DNA from: Bacillota bacterium
Lineage (GTDB): Bacteria; Bacillota; UBA4882; UBA8346
Assembly: GCA_029553165.1 (NCBI GenBank)
Contig: JAKPCT010000185.1
Location: 62,001 to 126,000, forward strand
Direction: 5' to 3'
Length of the DNA: 64,000 nucleotides
Below the pieces are notes generated by a model. It was not told the origin of the DNA. It ran no database searches and was given only the letters and a program-made list of their open reading frames with translations. Position 1 is the first letter of the stretch. Each line of letters begins with the position of its first letter. A program made the position numbers and the translations under genes. Shown here piece by piece: positions 1 through 8,491 of the stretch.

Positions 1-590
1 ATCCCAGTGTTGAACATGATCAGATCGAACAAGACATTATTAACAAGGTAATCAAACATGTTATTCCAGCCAATTTAATTGATGCCAAGACCAGATTTTT
101 GATCAATCCGACCGGACGATTTGTCGTTGGCGGACCGCAAGGGGATTCCGGACTAACCGGCCGTAAGATTATTGTTGATACATACGGTGGAATGGCCAGA
201 CATGGTGGTGGCGCTTTCTCTGGTAAAGATCCTACTAAAGTTGACCGTTCTGCAGCTTATGCAGCAAGACATGCGGCTAAAAATATCGTTGCTGCCGGAA
301 TTGCTAAGAAATGCGAGATCCAATTGGCATATGCGATTGGTGTGGCCAAGCCGGTTTCGATTTTAGTAGATACTTTCGGGACCGGAATCATCGCCGATGA
401 AGCGATTGTGGAGTTGGTAGTGAAGACGTTTGACTTCAGACCGGCAGCAATTATTCGGGATCTTGATTTGCGAAGACCGATATATAAGCAAGTAGCGGCT
501 TATGGCCATTTTGGAAGAAATGATCTGGATCTACCTTGGGAAAAACTGAATAAGGTTGAGGAATTAAAAAAATATTTAAATACTAATTGA
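1..590 (+). CDS. metK: S-adenosylmethionine synthetase, C-terminal part (gene begins before window)
   Basis: Makes S-adenosylmethionine from methionine and ATP in the cytoplasm. The reading frame is open from base 3, so the gene is cut by the window edge and the TTG at 99 is internal. About 196 residues remain. The conserved family motifs [20 protein letters not shown], the DTYGG segment and the following [19 protein letters not shown] region (phosphate and metal binding) are all present, and the C-terminal helix region ends normally. A strong terminator lies 30 bases downstream, so metK is the last gene of its transcript. Identification is secure; only the N-terminal half is missing. Confidence 0.97.
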   Translation, partial: PSVEHDQIEQDIINKVIKHVIPANLIDAKTRFLINPTGRFVVGGPQGDSGLTGRKIIVDTYGGMARHGGGAFSGKDPTKVDRSAAYAARHAAKNIVAAGIAKKCEIQLAYAIGVAKPVSILVDTFGTGIIADEAIVELVVKTFDFRPAAIIRDLDLRRPIYKQVAAYGHFGRNDLDLPWEKLNKVEELKKYLNTN

Positions 591-618
591 TTAATTCTTC
601 ACTTAAAAAACTACACTA

Positions 619-654
619 ACCTCTGGATACAGTCTTCTGTAACCAGAGGTTTTT
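619..654 (+). terminator. Rho-independent terminator of metK
   Basis: An 8-bp stem ACCTCTGG (619-626) / CCAGAGGT (643-650) continues, after one A-A mismatch, into TACAG/CTGTA, and is followed by TTTTC. It separates metK from the two-component genes. Confidence 0.85.
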
Positions 655-752
655 CATTTGTTTCCAAAATTCTTTTTCCGAAAGTTTTACTATAAAGTTC
701 AATGCTTGCTTTGCCGAATTTTTAATTAACAGTTGAGTAAAGGTGTGATAAT

Positions 753-1913
753 TTGCCTGAAGCTCTTGACTTTAGTATTATTGACCGAATAATTAAGGAA
801 ACAATGGCGGCGATTGAATCAAGTAAAGAAAGCTTGTTCGATATTGCCGAGACTGCTAAAAGTGTTCAAAGTAAGATGCAGAGTGATCTGGAGAAAGTTA
901 ATGAAGAGGTTAAAAAAGTAATTATTGAGGTTGATAACCTAGAAATTAAGTATAAACATGCCCGTTTGCGATTGATGGAAGTTAGCAGAGACTTTTCCAG
1001 ATATACTGAGGAGGATATTAAGAGAGCCTACGCGCATGCCCAGGAACTGCAGATTAAACTAGCGGTTGAGCGTGAACGTGAATCCGGTTTAAGGCTGAAA
1101 AGGGATGAACTGTCCCGTTCAATTGTTAAAGTTAACGAGATGGCTCATAAAGCAGATGAACTGGTATCAAAAGTGGATATTGCGCTGACTTTTCTTAATG
1201 GCAATTTAAATGAATTCAGTCAGCAGATGGAAGGAATTCAACAAAAACAATTAATAGGTGGGAAGATCATTTTGGCTCAAGAAGAAGAACGTAAGCGTGT
1301 AGCCCGGGAGATTCATGACGGTCCGGCCCAGACCATGGCCAATGTTGTTCTCCGGGCCGAATTATGTGAGAAGTTATTAACGACTAACCGTGACGAAGTA
1401 ACAACTGAACTGCGTGACTTGAAGAAGGTTGTGAAAGAGAGTTTACAAGAGATTCGCCGGATTATCTTTAATTTGCGGCCAATGACCTTAGATGATTTGG
1501 GATTGATTCCAACAGTACGCCGTTATATTGAAGAGTTGAAAGTGCGGGAGAATTTTAATGTCCAGTTGGAGATCCATGGCGAGGAACAACGTTTGAAAAA
1601 CACGTACGAAGTAGCATTGTTTCGTTTGATTCAAGAGAGTTTGAACAATGCCCGCAAACATGCTAAGGCCAATAAAATCAAGGTCAATATTAATACCACT
1701 GAAACTGATATTTCCGTCTCAATCAGTGATGATGGAAAAGGGTTTGACCTTGAGAAAGTTATGAATGAAGCCGTCGGTAAGGAGAGTTTTGGTCTGCTTA
1801 GTATGAAGGAGAGAATTGAATTGCTCAATGGCAGCTTGAATATTGATTCAACTATTGGTGTTGGCACCACCATAACGGTCTGTATTCCGTTGGAAAACGC
1901 ATTACCATTATAG
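753..1913 (+). CDS. DegS-like cytoplasmic sensor histidine kinase
   Basis: Autophosphorylates on a histidine and passes the phosphate to the response regulator encoded next. No membrane segment is visible, so it should sense a cytoplasmic signal. Residues 1 to about 165 are a long charged coiled coil as in DegS. The HisKA_3 dimerisation/phosphoacceptor motif AREIHDGPAQTMANV follows, with the histidine at about residue 188. A HATPase domain has the N box NNARKHAKANK and the G box DDGKGFD. The length (386) matches the DegS family. The TTG start has AAAGGTG 5-12 bases upstream. Its position before the Tad pilus genes suggests it may control them, but this is inference. Confidence 0.88.
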   Translation: MPEALDFSIIDRIIKETMAAIESSKESLFDIAETAKSVQSKMQSDLEKVNEEVKKVIIEVDNLEIKYKHARLRLMEVSRDFSRYTEEDIKRAYAHAQELQIKLAVERERESGLRLKRDELSRSIVKVNEMAHKADELVSKVDIALTFLNGNLNEFSQQMEGIQQKQLIGGKIILAQEEERKRVAREIHDGPAQTMANVVLRAELCEKLLTTNRDEVTTELRDLKKVVKESLQEIRRIIFNLRPMTLDDLGLIPTVRRYIEELKVRENFNVQLEIHGEEQRLKNTYEVALFRLIQESLNNARKHAKANKIKVNINTTETDISVSISDDGKGFDLEKVMNEAVGKESFGLLSMKERIELLNGSLNIDSTIGVGTTITVCIPLENALPL

Positions 1914-1965
1914 GTGTTTTACAAAATCGATCCTTCCCAAATGCGGTTGTAAATTGAGGTGTAAT

Positions 1966-2643
1966 ATGTCAGCGATTAGAGTAATGATAGTTGATGACCA
2001 TCCATTAGCCCGTCAGGGATTAAAGCAGATTTTAAGCTTAGACTCTGATATTACAGTTGTTGGTGAAGCCCAACACGGTGATGAGGTTATTGAAACTGCT
2101 TTGTTGTTAAAACCGGATGTGATCCTGATGGATATTAATTTACCCGGGAAAAATGGTATTGAGTTGACTCAGGAAGTGAAAGAAAAACTGCCGGATACAC
2201 AAATTTTAGCACTTACAGTTGATAATGACCAATATCACGTCCATAAAATTATTAAAGCCGGTGCATTAGGCTATATTTTGAAAGATATTAACCCAGATAC
2301 ATTGATCGAGGCTATCAAAGTTGTTGCCCGAGGTGACGCTTACATTCAACCTTGCCTGTTGTCAAGGTTGCTGCTTGAATTCCGGCAACTGATGAATGAA
2401 GAGCGGCCGGGTACACCTCCTGAAGAATTAGGATTAACGCAGCGGGAATTAGAGATTGTCAGTTATATCGCCTGTGGTGAAAGCAATAAAGAGATTGCCG
2501 AAAAGTTATTTATCAGCGAGAAGACCGTCAAGAACCATGTCAGTAATATCTTGAGGAAGATGGCTTTGGTTGACCGTACCCAAGTGGCAGTCTATGCTTA
2601 CCGTAAAGGCTTGATCACTAACAAAAAAGAGAAAGATAATTAA
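1966..2643 (+). CDS. DegU/NarL-family response regulator
   Basis: DNA-binding partner of the preceding kinase. Residues 1-120 form a receiver domain with the acidic pair DD at 10-11, the phosphoacceptor D56 in ILMDINLPG, and the late conserved K in YILKDI. Residues of about 150-215 form a LuxR-type helix-turn-helix ([15 protein letters not shown] then [19 protein letters not shown]). ATG 1966 is chosen over TTG 1954 because the ribosome site GAGGTG (1955-1960) overlaps the TTG. It lies about 50 bases after the kinase and about 170 bases before flp. Likely targets are the downstream pilus genes, but no binding site was identified. Confidence 0.92.
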   Translation: MSAIRVMIVDDHPLARQGLKQILSLDSDITVVGEAQHGDEVIETALLLKPDVILMDINLPGKNGIELTQEVKEKLPDTQILALTVDNDQYHVHKIIKAGALGYILKDINPDTLIEAIKVVARGDAYIQPCLLSRLLLEFRQLMNEERPGTPPEELGLTQRELEIVSYIACGESNKEIAEKLFISEKTVKNHVSNILRKMALVDRTQVAVYAYRKGLITNKKEKDN

Positions 2644-2737
2644 AGTAAGGACTTTAGTCCTAGTCAAAATAATCCGAATGGCGGATAGAACAAAAGAATA
2701 TCTGATGGTATTCTAAAGATAGAAACAGTCAAACAAA

Positions 2738-2788
2738 CCTTCCGAACCGGAAGGGAGTTGACAAGCCAACAAAATGGACTTTGTTGGT
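2738..2788 (+). promoter_or_regulatory. Paired hairpins in the flp leader
   Basis: Two inverted repeats stand just upstream of the pilin gene: CCTTCCG/CGGAAGG (2738-2744/2748-2754) and CCAACAAA/TTTGTTGG (2766-2773/2780-2787). A third small one, GGACT/AGTCC, lies at 2649-2660. They would fold in the 5' leader and may stabilise an abundant pilin mRNA or act as a regulatory leader. No known riboswitch consensus was recognised. Confidence 0.5.
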
Positions 2789-2814
2789 CAGGAAATAAAA
2801 TTAAAAAGGAGTGT

Positions 2815-2982
2815 ATGAAAATGTTGAAAAGATTTTTAAAAGAAGAAGCTGGACAAGGTATGGTTGAGTATGGTTTAATTATCGCTTTGGTAGCCGTCGT
2901 TTTAATCGCCGCATTGACCTTAATGGGTGGAAACCTTAAAGGAATGTTTGAAAATGTTGCTGATAAAGTTAGCGCACCCTGA
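2815..2982 (+). CDS. flp: Flp-type (class IVb) prepilin
   Basis: Major subunit of the Tad/Flp pilus. The protein is about 55 residues, typical for Flp. A short charged leader (KRFLKEEAG) precedes the prepilin processing motif G-QGMVEY, so cleavage should occur after the glycine with the Glu at mature position 5. A single hydrophobic helix follows (YGLIIALVAVVLIAALTLMG). ATG 2815 or ATG 2821 is the start: AAGGAG at 2806-2811 is 3 or 9 bases away, so 2821 is equally possible. An upstream TTG at 2758 is not used because it precedes the ribosome site. It is flanked by leader hairpins and a strong 3' hairpin, as expected for a highly expressed pilin. Confidence 0.93.
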   Translation: MKMLKRFLKEEAGQGMVEYGLIIALVAVVLIAALTLMGGNLKGMFENVADKVSAP

Positions 2983-2996
2983 TCGTTCTTTATCTT

Positions 2997-3035
2997 AGTG
3001 AGACTTTACCATCAGGTAAGGTCTCACTTTAATTT
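2997..3035 (+). terminator. Hairpin between flp and the prepilin peptidase
   Basis: AGTGAGAC-T-TTACC (2997-3010) pairs with GGTAA-G-GTCTCACT (3015-3028), giving 14 pairs with one wobble and an ATCA loop, followed by TTAATTT. It is probably a partial terminator or mRNA 3' stabiliser that keeps pilin levels above those of the downstream genes. Confidence 0.75.
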
Positions 3036-3046
3036 AGGAGCAAATC

Positions 3047-3586
3047 ATGGTTAATAATCTTTTTAAACTGATCAATCCTCAAATTATTTTGGCAATACTG
3101 GTTGGATGTATCGCAGTAATTTGGGATTTACGTTACCGGAGAATTCCAAATTGGCTAACTTTACCAGCGGTGATCATCGGATTTGTCCTATTTACAATCT
3201 CCAATCCGTCACGCTGGTATTTCTCACTTTTAGGAATTTTGTTAGGGTTATTGACCTTCTTGTTACCGTACTTACTGGGAGGTATTGGAGCCGGTGACGT
3301 CAAGCTGTTGATGGCTTTAGGAGCAATTTTTGGGCCGGTCATTCTGGTTTGGATAATGTTATTTACCGGTGTTGCCGGCGGAGTGATCTCCCTAATCCAA
3401 ATGTTAAAGAATTTTGGTTTTAAGGAAACCAGGCAAAAGCTCTCCCTGTTTTTACTGGGAATTTCGAATGGTTCTACTTATAAATTAAGTAACCATAATG
3501 ATCAAAAGAAGGACTGTATTCCTTATGGGTTAGCGATCTTTATTGGTTTAATTGCTGTAATTGTCTTTAAATATCAAAGCATTTAA
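3047..3586 (+). CDS. Type IV/Flp prepilin peptidase (A24 family, TadV/CpaA)
   Basis: Integral membrane aspartyl protease that removes the leader from Flp and from TadE/TadG-type pseudopilins. The 179-residue size corresponds to the short A24 form without the methyltransferase domain. Several hydrophobic segments are visible. The two catalytic aspartates are in place: D27 in WDLRYRRIPNWLT and D84 in GIGAGDVKLL (the GxGD motif). ATG 3047 has TTAGGAG seven bases upstream. Its position directly after flp is typical of tad loci. Confidence 0.9.
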   Translation: MVNNLFKLINPQIILAILVGCIAVIWDLRYRRIPNWLTLPAVIIGFVLFTISNPSRWYFSLLGILLGLLTFLLPYLLGGIGAGDVKLLMALGAIFGPVILVWIMLFTGVAGGVISLIQMLKNFGFKETRQKLSLFLLGISNGSTYKLSNHNDQKKDCIPYGLAIFIGLIAVIVFKYQSI

Positions 3587-3624
3587 TTTTTTTTGGAACC
3601 ACTCAAAATTTTGGGGGGTTTAAA

Positions 3625-4023
3625 ATGCAGAAAGTGTTTGAACTCCATAAATCTGAAAAAGGTTCAGTAATGGTGGAATTCGCAATTGTCTCTACCGTTC
3701 TGATTTTATTATTAGCCGGTATTATCCAGTTTGGACTGATCTTCAATGTGCAATTAGGTTTGGATAATGCTGCCCGCGAAGGGGCCCGCTTTGCCTCTCT
3801 ACCTAGCAATGCCAACAATAACTCGGCGACGATTGCTTTTATTACCAGTTTAAATCCGAATATTTCGCTTTCCAGCAGTAATATTACCATTTCACCCAGT
3901 GTTAGGCAGAGGGGACAACCGGTCCAGGTGAAGATCGAATATCAATATAAAATTCCGGTGACTTTAGGAGTGTTTCCGGAGAATATTAAACTGTCTGCGT
4001 CAGCTACAATGATGCAAAATTAG
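3625..4023 (+). CDS. TadE-like pseudopilin
   Basis: Minor pilin-like component of the Flp pilus machine. The N-terminal motif SEKGSVMVEFAIVSTVLILL resembles a prepilin leader and hydrophobic helix (GxxxxEF-type processing site). It is followed by FGLIFNVQLGLDNAAREGARFA, characteristic of TadE family proteins. The C-terminal half is a beta-rich extracytoplasmic domain. Its 132 residues are normal for the family. The start at 3625 is preceded by a G-rich stretch. TadF could be an alternative name; no separate TadF gene is seen. Confidence 0.85.
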   Translation: MQKVFELHKSEKGSVMVEFAIVSTVLILLLAGIIQFGLIFNVQLGLDNAAREGARFASLPSNANNNSATIAFITSLNPNISLSSSNITISPSVRQRGQPVQVKIEYQYKIPVTLGVFPENIKLSASATMMQN

Positions 4024-4072
4024 ATTGATTGCCTGTATCAGTCCGGAGTTTGGTGAAAAGGGGGTAATCAAG

Positions 4073-5020
4073 ATGAAAGGCAAGTTTCTGGGGAACAGAC
4101 GGAATTTGGATTCTGAAGAAGGTTCAATCGCTATTATTACGATATTAATATTGACAAGCTTATTTGGTGCTACTGCGTTGACAATTGATATGGGGCTTCT
4201 CTATCAAACTAAGTCCAGGATTCAGGCGGCGGCCGACGCGTCGGCGCTTGCCGGAGCCCAGGAGTTAATGGAGAGTGATGATGTAACTTATGCTGATCAG
4301 GTATGTGCTGACTATATTAGCAGCAATGTTTCCGAACCCTATAATTCCGATATTAATGTGGACCGCGGTTCCAGTTCGGTTACTGTCAAGCTCACTAAAG
4401 AAGTCAAATTTTTCTTTGCGCCACTCATTGGAATTGAAAAAACCACAGTCAGTGCTTCGGCAACTGCAGCGGCGAGTACAATTATCAGAATGCGCAATAT
4501 AGTCCCATTTGGTGTGGTCGATCAAGAATTTAAGTACGGTGAACAATATATTCTCAAATATGGCGCCGGAGGTAACAGCAATTCCTATCACGGCAACTAT
4601 GGAGCCTTGGCATTAGGGGGTAATGGCGCCAGCACCTATCGTGACAATATCAAATATGGCTATCAAGGTGAATTAGGGGTTGGAGATCGGGTTAATACGG
4701 AACCGGGTAATATGGCTGGACCAACCGACCAGGGAGTCAGTTACCGTAAGTCCCAATGTGTCCATGGTTGTAACTTTACAACCCAGATCGAAGCCAACTG
4801 TCCGCGGGTAGTAATTACTCCCGTTATTGATTCATTGGATGTCAATGGACGTAAAGAAGTAACGATCGTTGGTTTTGCAGCTTTCTTTTTGGAAGAAACA
4901 GTTCAAAGTGAGTCTAAGGGACAGAAAGATGTTGTTGGAAGGTTTTTGAAATGGACAACAACGGGTGAGCAGGGACAGGGGACAAATTACGGAGTTTATT
5001 CGGTAATGCTAATCAAATGA
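4073..5020 (+). CDS. TadG-like Flp pilus assembly protein
   Basis: Membrane-anchored, surface-exposed Tad protein. The N-terminal region EEGSIAIITILILTSLFGA, followed by a segment ending AAADASALAGAQEL, matches the putative Tad/TadG N-terminal domain. The remaining 230 residues are extracytoplasmic, with a Gly/Asn/Tyr-rich middle and two Cys near residue 220 (QCVHGC). ATG 4073 is chosen because AAAAGGGGG lies about 10 bases upstream. An in-frame TTG at 4025 has no ribosome site. It lacks the von Willebrand domain of longer TadG proteins. It ends about 20 bases before a very strong terminator. Confidence 0.85.
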   Translation: MKGKFLGNRRNLDSEEGSIAIITILILTSLFGATALTIDMGLLYQTKSRIQAAADASALAGAQELMESDDVTYADQVCADYISSNVSEPYNSDINVDRGSSSVTVKLTKEVKFFFAPLIGIEKTTVSASATAAASTIIRMRNIVPFGVVDQEFKYGEQYILKYGAGGNSNSYHGNYGALALGGNGASTYRDNIKYGYQGELGVGDRVNTEPGNMAGPTDQGVSYRKSQCVHGCNFTTQIEANCPRVVITPVIDSLDVNGRKEVTIVGFAAFFLEETVQSESKGQKDVVGRFLKWTTTGEQGQGTNYGVYSVMLIK

Positions 5021-5038
5021 TGTGTTTCTGACGATATA

Positions 5039-5092
5039 AGATATTGGTAAGGCAGAACGGGGTTCTGCCTTACCAATATCTATAACTTTTTG
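5039..5092 (+). terminator. Perfect 20-bp stem terminator between TadG-like gene and cpaB
   Basis: Bases 5039-5058 pair without mismatch with 5062-5081 around a three-base GGG loop, followed by ATAACTTTTTG. It divides the pilin/pseudopilin genes from the assembly-machine genes. Confidence 0.93.
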
Positions 5093-5176
5093 TTTGGATA
5101 TCCTTGATAATTTATTAGCCCTTTAAGTAGGTGTCGATCAATAAGTTAACCTGCTGATAATGCAAGGAGGTAAACC

Positions 5177-6016
5177 ATGCCTGGGAATAAAGTAGCATTA
5201 GGATTAGCTTTAATCTGTGCCTTAATTGCATCAATAATTGTATATCGGATTATGAAGCAGAATGATCAGCCACAAGTTGTTGAAGTGCCAAAAGTTCCAG
5301 TTGTTTATGCCAAGGCGACAATACCGGCACGGACAGTGATCAGCGCTGAACAGTTAGAGATTCGCCAGATTCCCGAAGATGCGGTAATTCCGGACTCTTA
5401 TTCGAAGATTGATGAATTGGTTGGTCTGGTCACTAAAGCTGAAATTGTACAAGGAGAACCAATCAATAAAAACCGCGTCTTACAAAAAGGGCAGACAATG
5501 GGTTTATCGTTCGTTATTCCTCCGGGTAAGCGGGCGATTACGATTTCGATCAATGAAGTTATTGGCGTAGCTGGATTTGTAAAACCGGGTGAACGGGTAG
5601 ATTTGATTGGGACGATTGAACCCAAAGATTCGGGCAGTGGTTCTGTCAGTTGGACAGTAATCCAGGATGTTGAGGTTTTAGCAGTTGCTCAAGAGATGGG
5701 TGAACCGGTTAAAGATGAGAAGAAAGATGCCAAGAAGACGGAGCCGAAACTGGCTACTTCGGTTACACTGGCAGTAACACCTCTTCAAGCGCAAAAGATT
5801 GCCTTAGCTGAAGAAAAAGGGGTATTACGGTTGACGTTAAGGCCGTTACTTCGGGAAGAAGAACTTAATTTGTTACCAGTCAGTGAAAGTAATTTAATAC
5901 CGGGGCGACCAACACCTCCTAGACCGGCCACTCCGGCTGAACCGCAACCTCAAATACCAAAACGTACTATTGAAGTTATTTCGGGTGGTAAATCACAAAT
6001 AATCACGGTTAATTAG
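5177..6016 (+). CDS. cpaB: CpaB/RcpC Flp pilus assembly protein
   Basis: Periplasmic or membrane-anchored assembly factor. It has an N-terminal membrane anchor (residues 5-25), a SAF domain (about 45-110, with VVYAKATIPARTVISAEQL), then the RcpC/CpaB domain (FVIPPGKRAITISINEVIGVAGFV and KPGERVDLIGTIE). A Lys/Glu-rich insert near residue 180 and a Pro-rich C-terminal linker (RPTPPRPATPAEPQPQ) are visible. ATG 5177 follows AAGGAGG. It is the first gene after the 20-bp terminator and probably starts a second Tad transcript running through tadC. Confidence 0.92.
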   Translation: MPGNKVALGLALICALIASIIVYRIMKQNDQPQVVEVPKVPVVYAKATIPARTVISAEQLEIRQIPEDAVIPDSYSKIDELVGLVTKAEIVQGEPINKNRVLQKGQTMGLSFVIPPGKRAITISINEVIGVAGFVKPGERVDLIGTIEPKDSGSGSVSWTVIQDVEVLAVAQEMGEPVKDEKKDAKKTEPKLATSVTLAVTPLQAQKIALAEEKGVLRLTLRPLLREEELNLLPVSESNLIPGRPTPPRPATPAEPQPQIPKRTIEVISGGKSQIITVN

Positions 6017-6042
6017 TTTAAGTTTAGGAGGAAGATCAATAA

Positions 6043-7269
6043 ATGAAAAAATATCGGTTGTTACTTATCTTGTTTATCACCTGTTTATTCTTTTCAATAG
6101 CATCAGTGTCGGCAGCAATCAAGGAACTGGATATGAATGTTGGTGACAGTAAGATTCTTCATGCTGAAGGGATTACCAGAGTGTCTACCAGTAATCCAAA
6201 TGTGATTGAGGTCGTAGTAACCGGAACTCAAGAGATCTTGTTAAATGCCAAAGGGCCGGGAGTATCAATGATCAATATTTGGGCACGTCGTGGTATTTTA
6301 ACATACCGGATCAAGGTCAATGATAACTATGCTAATCTTGAAAAAGAGATTGGCCGACTGATTGATAATCCCAATGTTAAGGTCATTGTCAATCAAAAAT
6401 ACGCCATTTTAAATGGGACAGTCGAGACCACATTAGAAGCAGATCGGGCTGTAGAGTATGCGAAGATGTACCGCGATAATGTGCTTAATAATTTGGATGT
6501 GAAGGTTAGGTATCAAGTGTTACTAACAATACTGGTTACGGAGATGAGGAAAGAATCCCAAAATAAGTATGGTTTTCGCTGGGGAAGTTGGGTCCAGACC
6601 AAAGATGGAATCGTCTTTTATGATTGGCAATGGGCGATGAAGGACACTGGTGGTTCGATCGCTAAGTATCCTGGTAACTGGAGTATCGGGACGATGGTTG
6701 AAGCAATGCAAAAAAACGGGGATGCGAAAATATTAGCGGCGCCCAGTATCTTAACGATCAGTGGTAAAGAAGCTTCCTTTTTGGCAGGTGGTGAGCTGCC
6801 GATTCCTCGTTCTGATGGGGATAAAGTAATCGTTGAATGGAAAGAGTATGGTGTGAAGCTTAAAGTAACCGCTACAATTGTCAAGGATGATGAAGTATTA
6901 TTGAGCGTAGCGCCGGAAGTAAGTTCACTGGACTGGGCCAATGCGGTTATGGTTGAAGGATATAAGATGCCGGCGATTGCGACTCGCAAAGCGTCAACCA
7001 ACCTGTTATTTAAAGAAGGGTCAACTTTGGTGATAGGTGGTCTGTTAAAACGGGAAGATTCGACGACGGTCTTTAAACTGCCGATAATTGGCGATCTGCC
7101 AATCGTCGGTTCGTTATTTCGCAGTAAGGAGTTTCAAAAAGGTGATACCGAACTGTTATTTTTTGTAACACCGCAGATCATTAAAGAAAACCATGAAATT
7201 GCTCCCGATGACTTAACGAAAGATCTTGATCAAGGCCCGTTCTTTCAATCTGATGCTGTAAATAAGTAG
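6043..7269 (+). CDS. cpaC: CpaC/RcpA secretin of the Tad pilus
   Basis: Would form the outer-membrane channel of the pilus. Residues 1-25 are a signal peptide ending SVSAA. A pilus-formation N-terminal domain follows (about 28-95, with STSNPNVIEVVVTGTQEILL), then a BON-like region. The secretin domain occupies about 150-395, with FLAGGELPIP and the C-terminal signature FKLPIIGDLPIVGSLFRS, GDTELLFFVTPQII. At 408 residues it is somewhat shorter than proteobacterial CpaC. Single-membrane Firmicutes with Tad pili normally lack this gene, so its presence argues for an outer membrane. Confidence 0.92.
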   Translation: MKKYRLLLILFITCLFFSIASVSAAIKELDMNVGDSKILHAEGITRVSTSNPNVIEVVVTGTQEILLNAKGPGVSMINIWARRGILTYRIKVNDNYANLEKEIGRLIDNPNVKVIVNQKYAILNGTVETTLEADRAVEYAKMYRDNVLNNLDVKVRYQVLLTILVTEMRKESQNKYGFRWGSWVQTKDGIVFYDWQWAMKDTGGSIAKYPGNWSIGTMVEAMQKNGDAKILAAPSILTISGKEASFLAGGELPIPRSDGDKVIVEWKEYGVKLKVTATIVKDDEVLLSVAPEVSSLDWANAVMVEGYKMPAIATRKASTNLLFKEGSTLVIGGLLKREDSTTVFKLPIIGDLPIVGSLFRSKEFQKGDTELLFFVTPQIIKENHEIAPDDLTKDLDQGPFFQSDAVNK

Positions 7270-7278
7270 GTGGAATAA

Positions 7279-8490
7279 TTGACAGGAAAAATTAAAGTAC
7301 TAGTTGTGGATGATATTGCCGATACACGGGAAAACCTACGCCGGTTACTCCAATTTGATTCGGAGATTGAGGTGGTTGGTGAAGCTGCTAATGGTGAAGA
7401 AGCAGTTATTTTTGCCCGAAACCTGTTGCCGGATATTATTTTAATGGATATTAATATGCCGGTAATGGATGGAATTCAAGCAACCAGTAAAATTTCGCTG
7501 GAATTTCCGCAAATCGGAGTCATTATTTTGTCAGTCCAAGGGGAACAGGAATATCTTCGTAAAGCAATGTCGGCCGGTGCCCGGGATTACTTGACCAAAC
7601 CGCCGGGTAGTGATGACTTGTTGCGGACGATTCGCCAGGTTTATGAGAATGAGAAGTTACGCTTGCAGATGCTGACAATACCCGAAGAACCACAACGGAA
7701 ATCCGGGCAAATCTTTAGTGTCTTCAGTACCAAGGGGGGAGTTGGTAAGTCAACGATCGCCGTTAATTTAGCAGCGGCAATTGCGCAAATATCAGGTAAG
7801 AAGACGGTCATTGTCGATCTGGATCTCCAGTTCGGCGATGTCGCAATGTTGCTTGATTTAGTACCGCGCAGGACTGTCTCGGATCTGGTAAGTGAACCGG
7901 ATCTGCTGGAACCGAAGACAGTTGAAAGTTATCTGTTGAACCACCCGTTAAGTGGTCTTAAGGTTTTACCGGCTCCGATCAGGCCTGAATATGCTGAAGT
8001 GGTCCATAATAATCACATTGAAAATATTTTAACCGTTTTAAAAGGGAACTATGATTATGTAATTGTTGATACCCGGCAATCATTTGATGATATCACATTA
8101 ACCGCTTTAGACCAGGCAGATACGATTCTGGTGGTATCAACATTGGATGTCCTGACAATTAAGAATGTGAAACTGGGATTGGAGGTAATGGCATCCTTAC
8201 ATTATGAATCTTCAAAGATCAAATTGATCTTAAACCGTGAAACAGCGGATATGGGTGTATCGGTTAAAGATTTGGAAGAGAGCATTAAGTTTCCGGTGAG
8301 CTGTTCGTTACCGAGCGATGGTAAGTTGGTCGTTATGGCAGCAAACCGGGGAACTCCGTTTGTAATCAGCGAACCAAAAGCGCCAATCTCCGATTCATTG
8401 TTTAAATTAGCGCATGACTTAACCGGAATCCCGGAAACCAAAAAAGACAAGGCCGGATTTGGATGGGGAAAACTGCTAGGAGGTAAGTAA
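7279..8490 (+). CDS. cpaE: CpaE/TadZ-type receiver–ParA ATPase
   Basis: Localises the Tad machine. Residues 1-125 are a receiver domain that keeps the phosphorylatable Asp (IILMDINMPVMDG) and the late Lys (DYLTKPP), unlike many TadZ proteins where these are lost. Residues of about 145-380 are a MinD/ParA-like ATPase with the deviant Walker A KGGVGKST (about residue 152) and DLDLQFGDVAMLL. The TTG start has AGGTGG ten bases upstream and sits 9 bases after cpaC. The retained Asp suggests it can be phosphorylated, possibly by the upstream kinase, but this is inference. Confidence 0.92.
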   Translation: MTGKIKVLVVDDIADTRENLRRLLQFDSEIEVVGEAANGEEAVIFARNLLPDIILMDINMPVMDGIQATSKISLEFPQIGVIILSVQGEQEYLRKAMSAGARDYLTKPPGSDDLLRTIRQVYENEKLRLQMLTIPEEPQRKSGQIFSVFSTKGGVGKSTIAVNLAAAIAQISGKKTVIVDLDLQFGDVAMLLDLVPRRTVSDLVSEPDLLEPKTVESYLLNHPLSGLKVLPAPIRPEYAEVVHNNHIENILTVLKGNYDYVIVDTRQSFDDITLTALDQADTILVVSTLDVLTIKNVKLGLEVMASLHYESSKIKLILNRETADMGVSVKDLEESIKFPVSCSLPSDGKLVVMAANRGTPFVISEPKAPISDSLFKLAHDLTGIPETKKDKAGFGWGKLLGGK

Positions 8491-8491
8491 G

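Noticed and set aside
2758-2814. TTGACA at 2758 as a pilin promoter, or an upstream TTG start for flp
   Set aside because: No -10 element at proper spacing, and the ribosome site AAGGAG lies downstream of the TTG.
2640-2815. Possible cyclic-di-GMP riboswitch before flp
   Set aside because: The hallmark conserved blocks of the GEMM classes are absent; only simple hairpins are seen.
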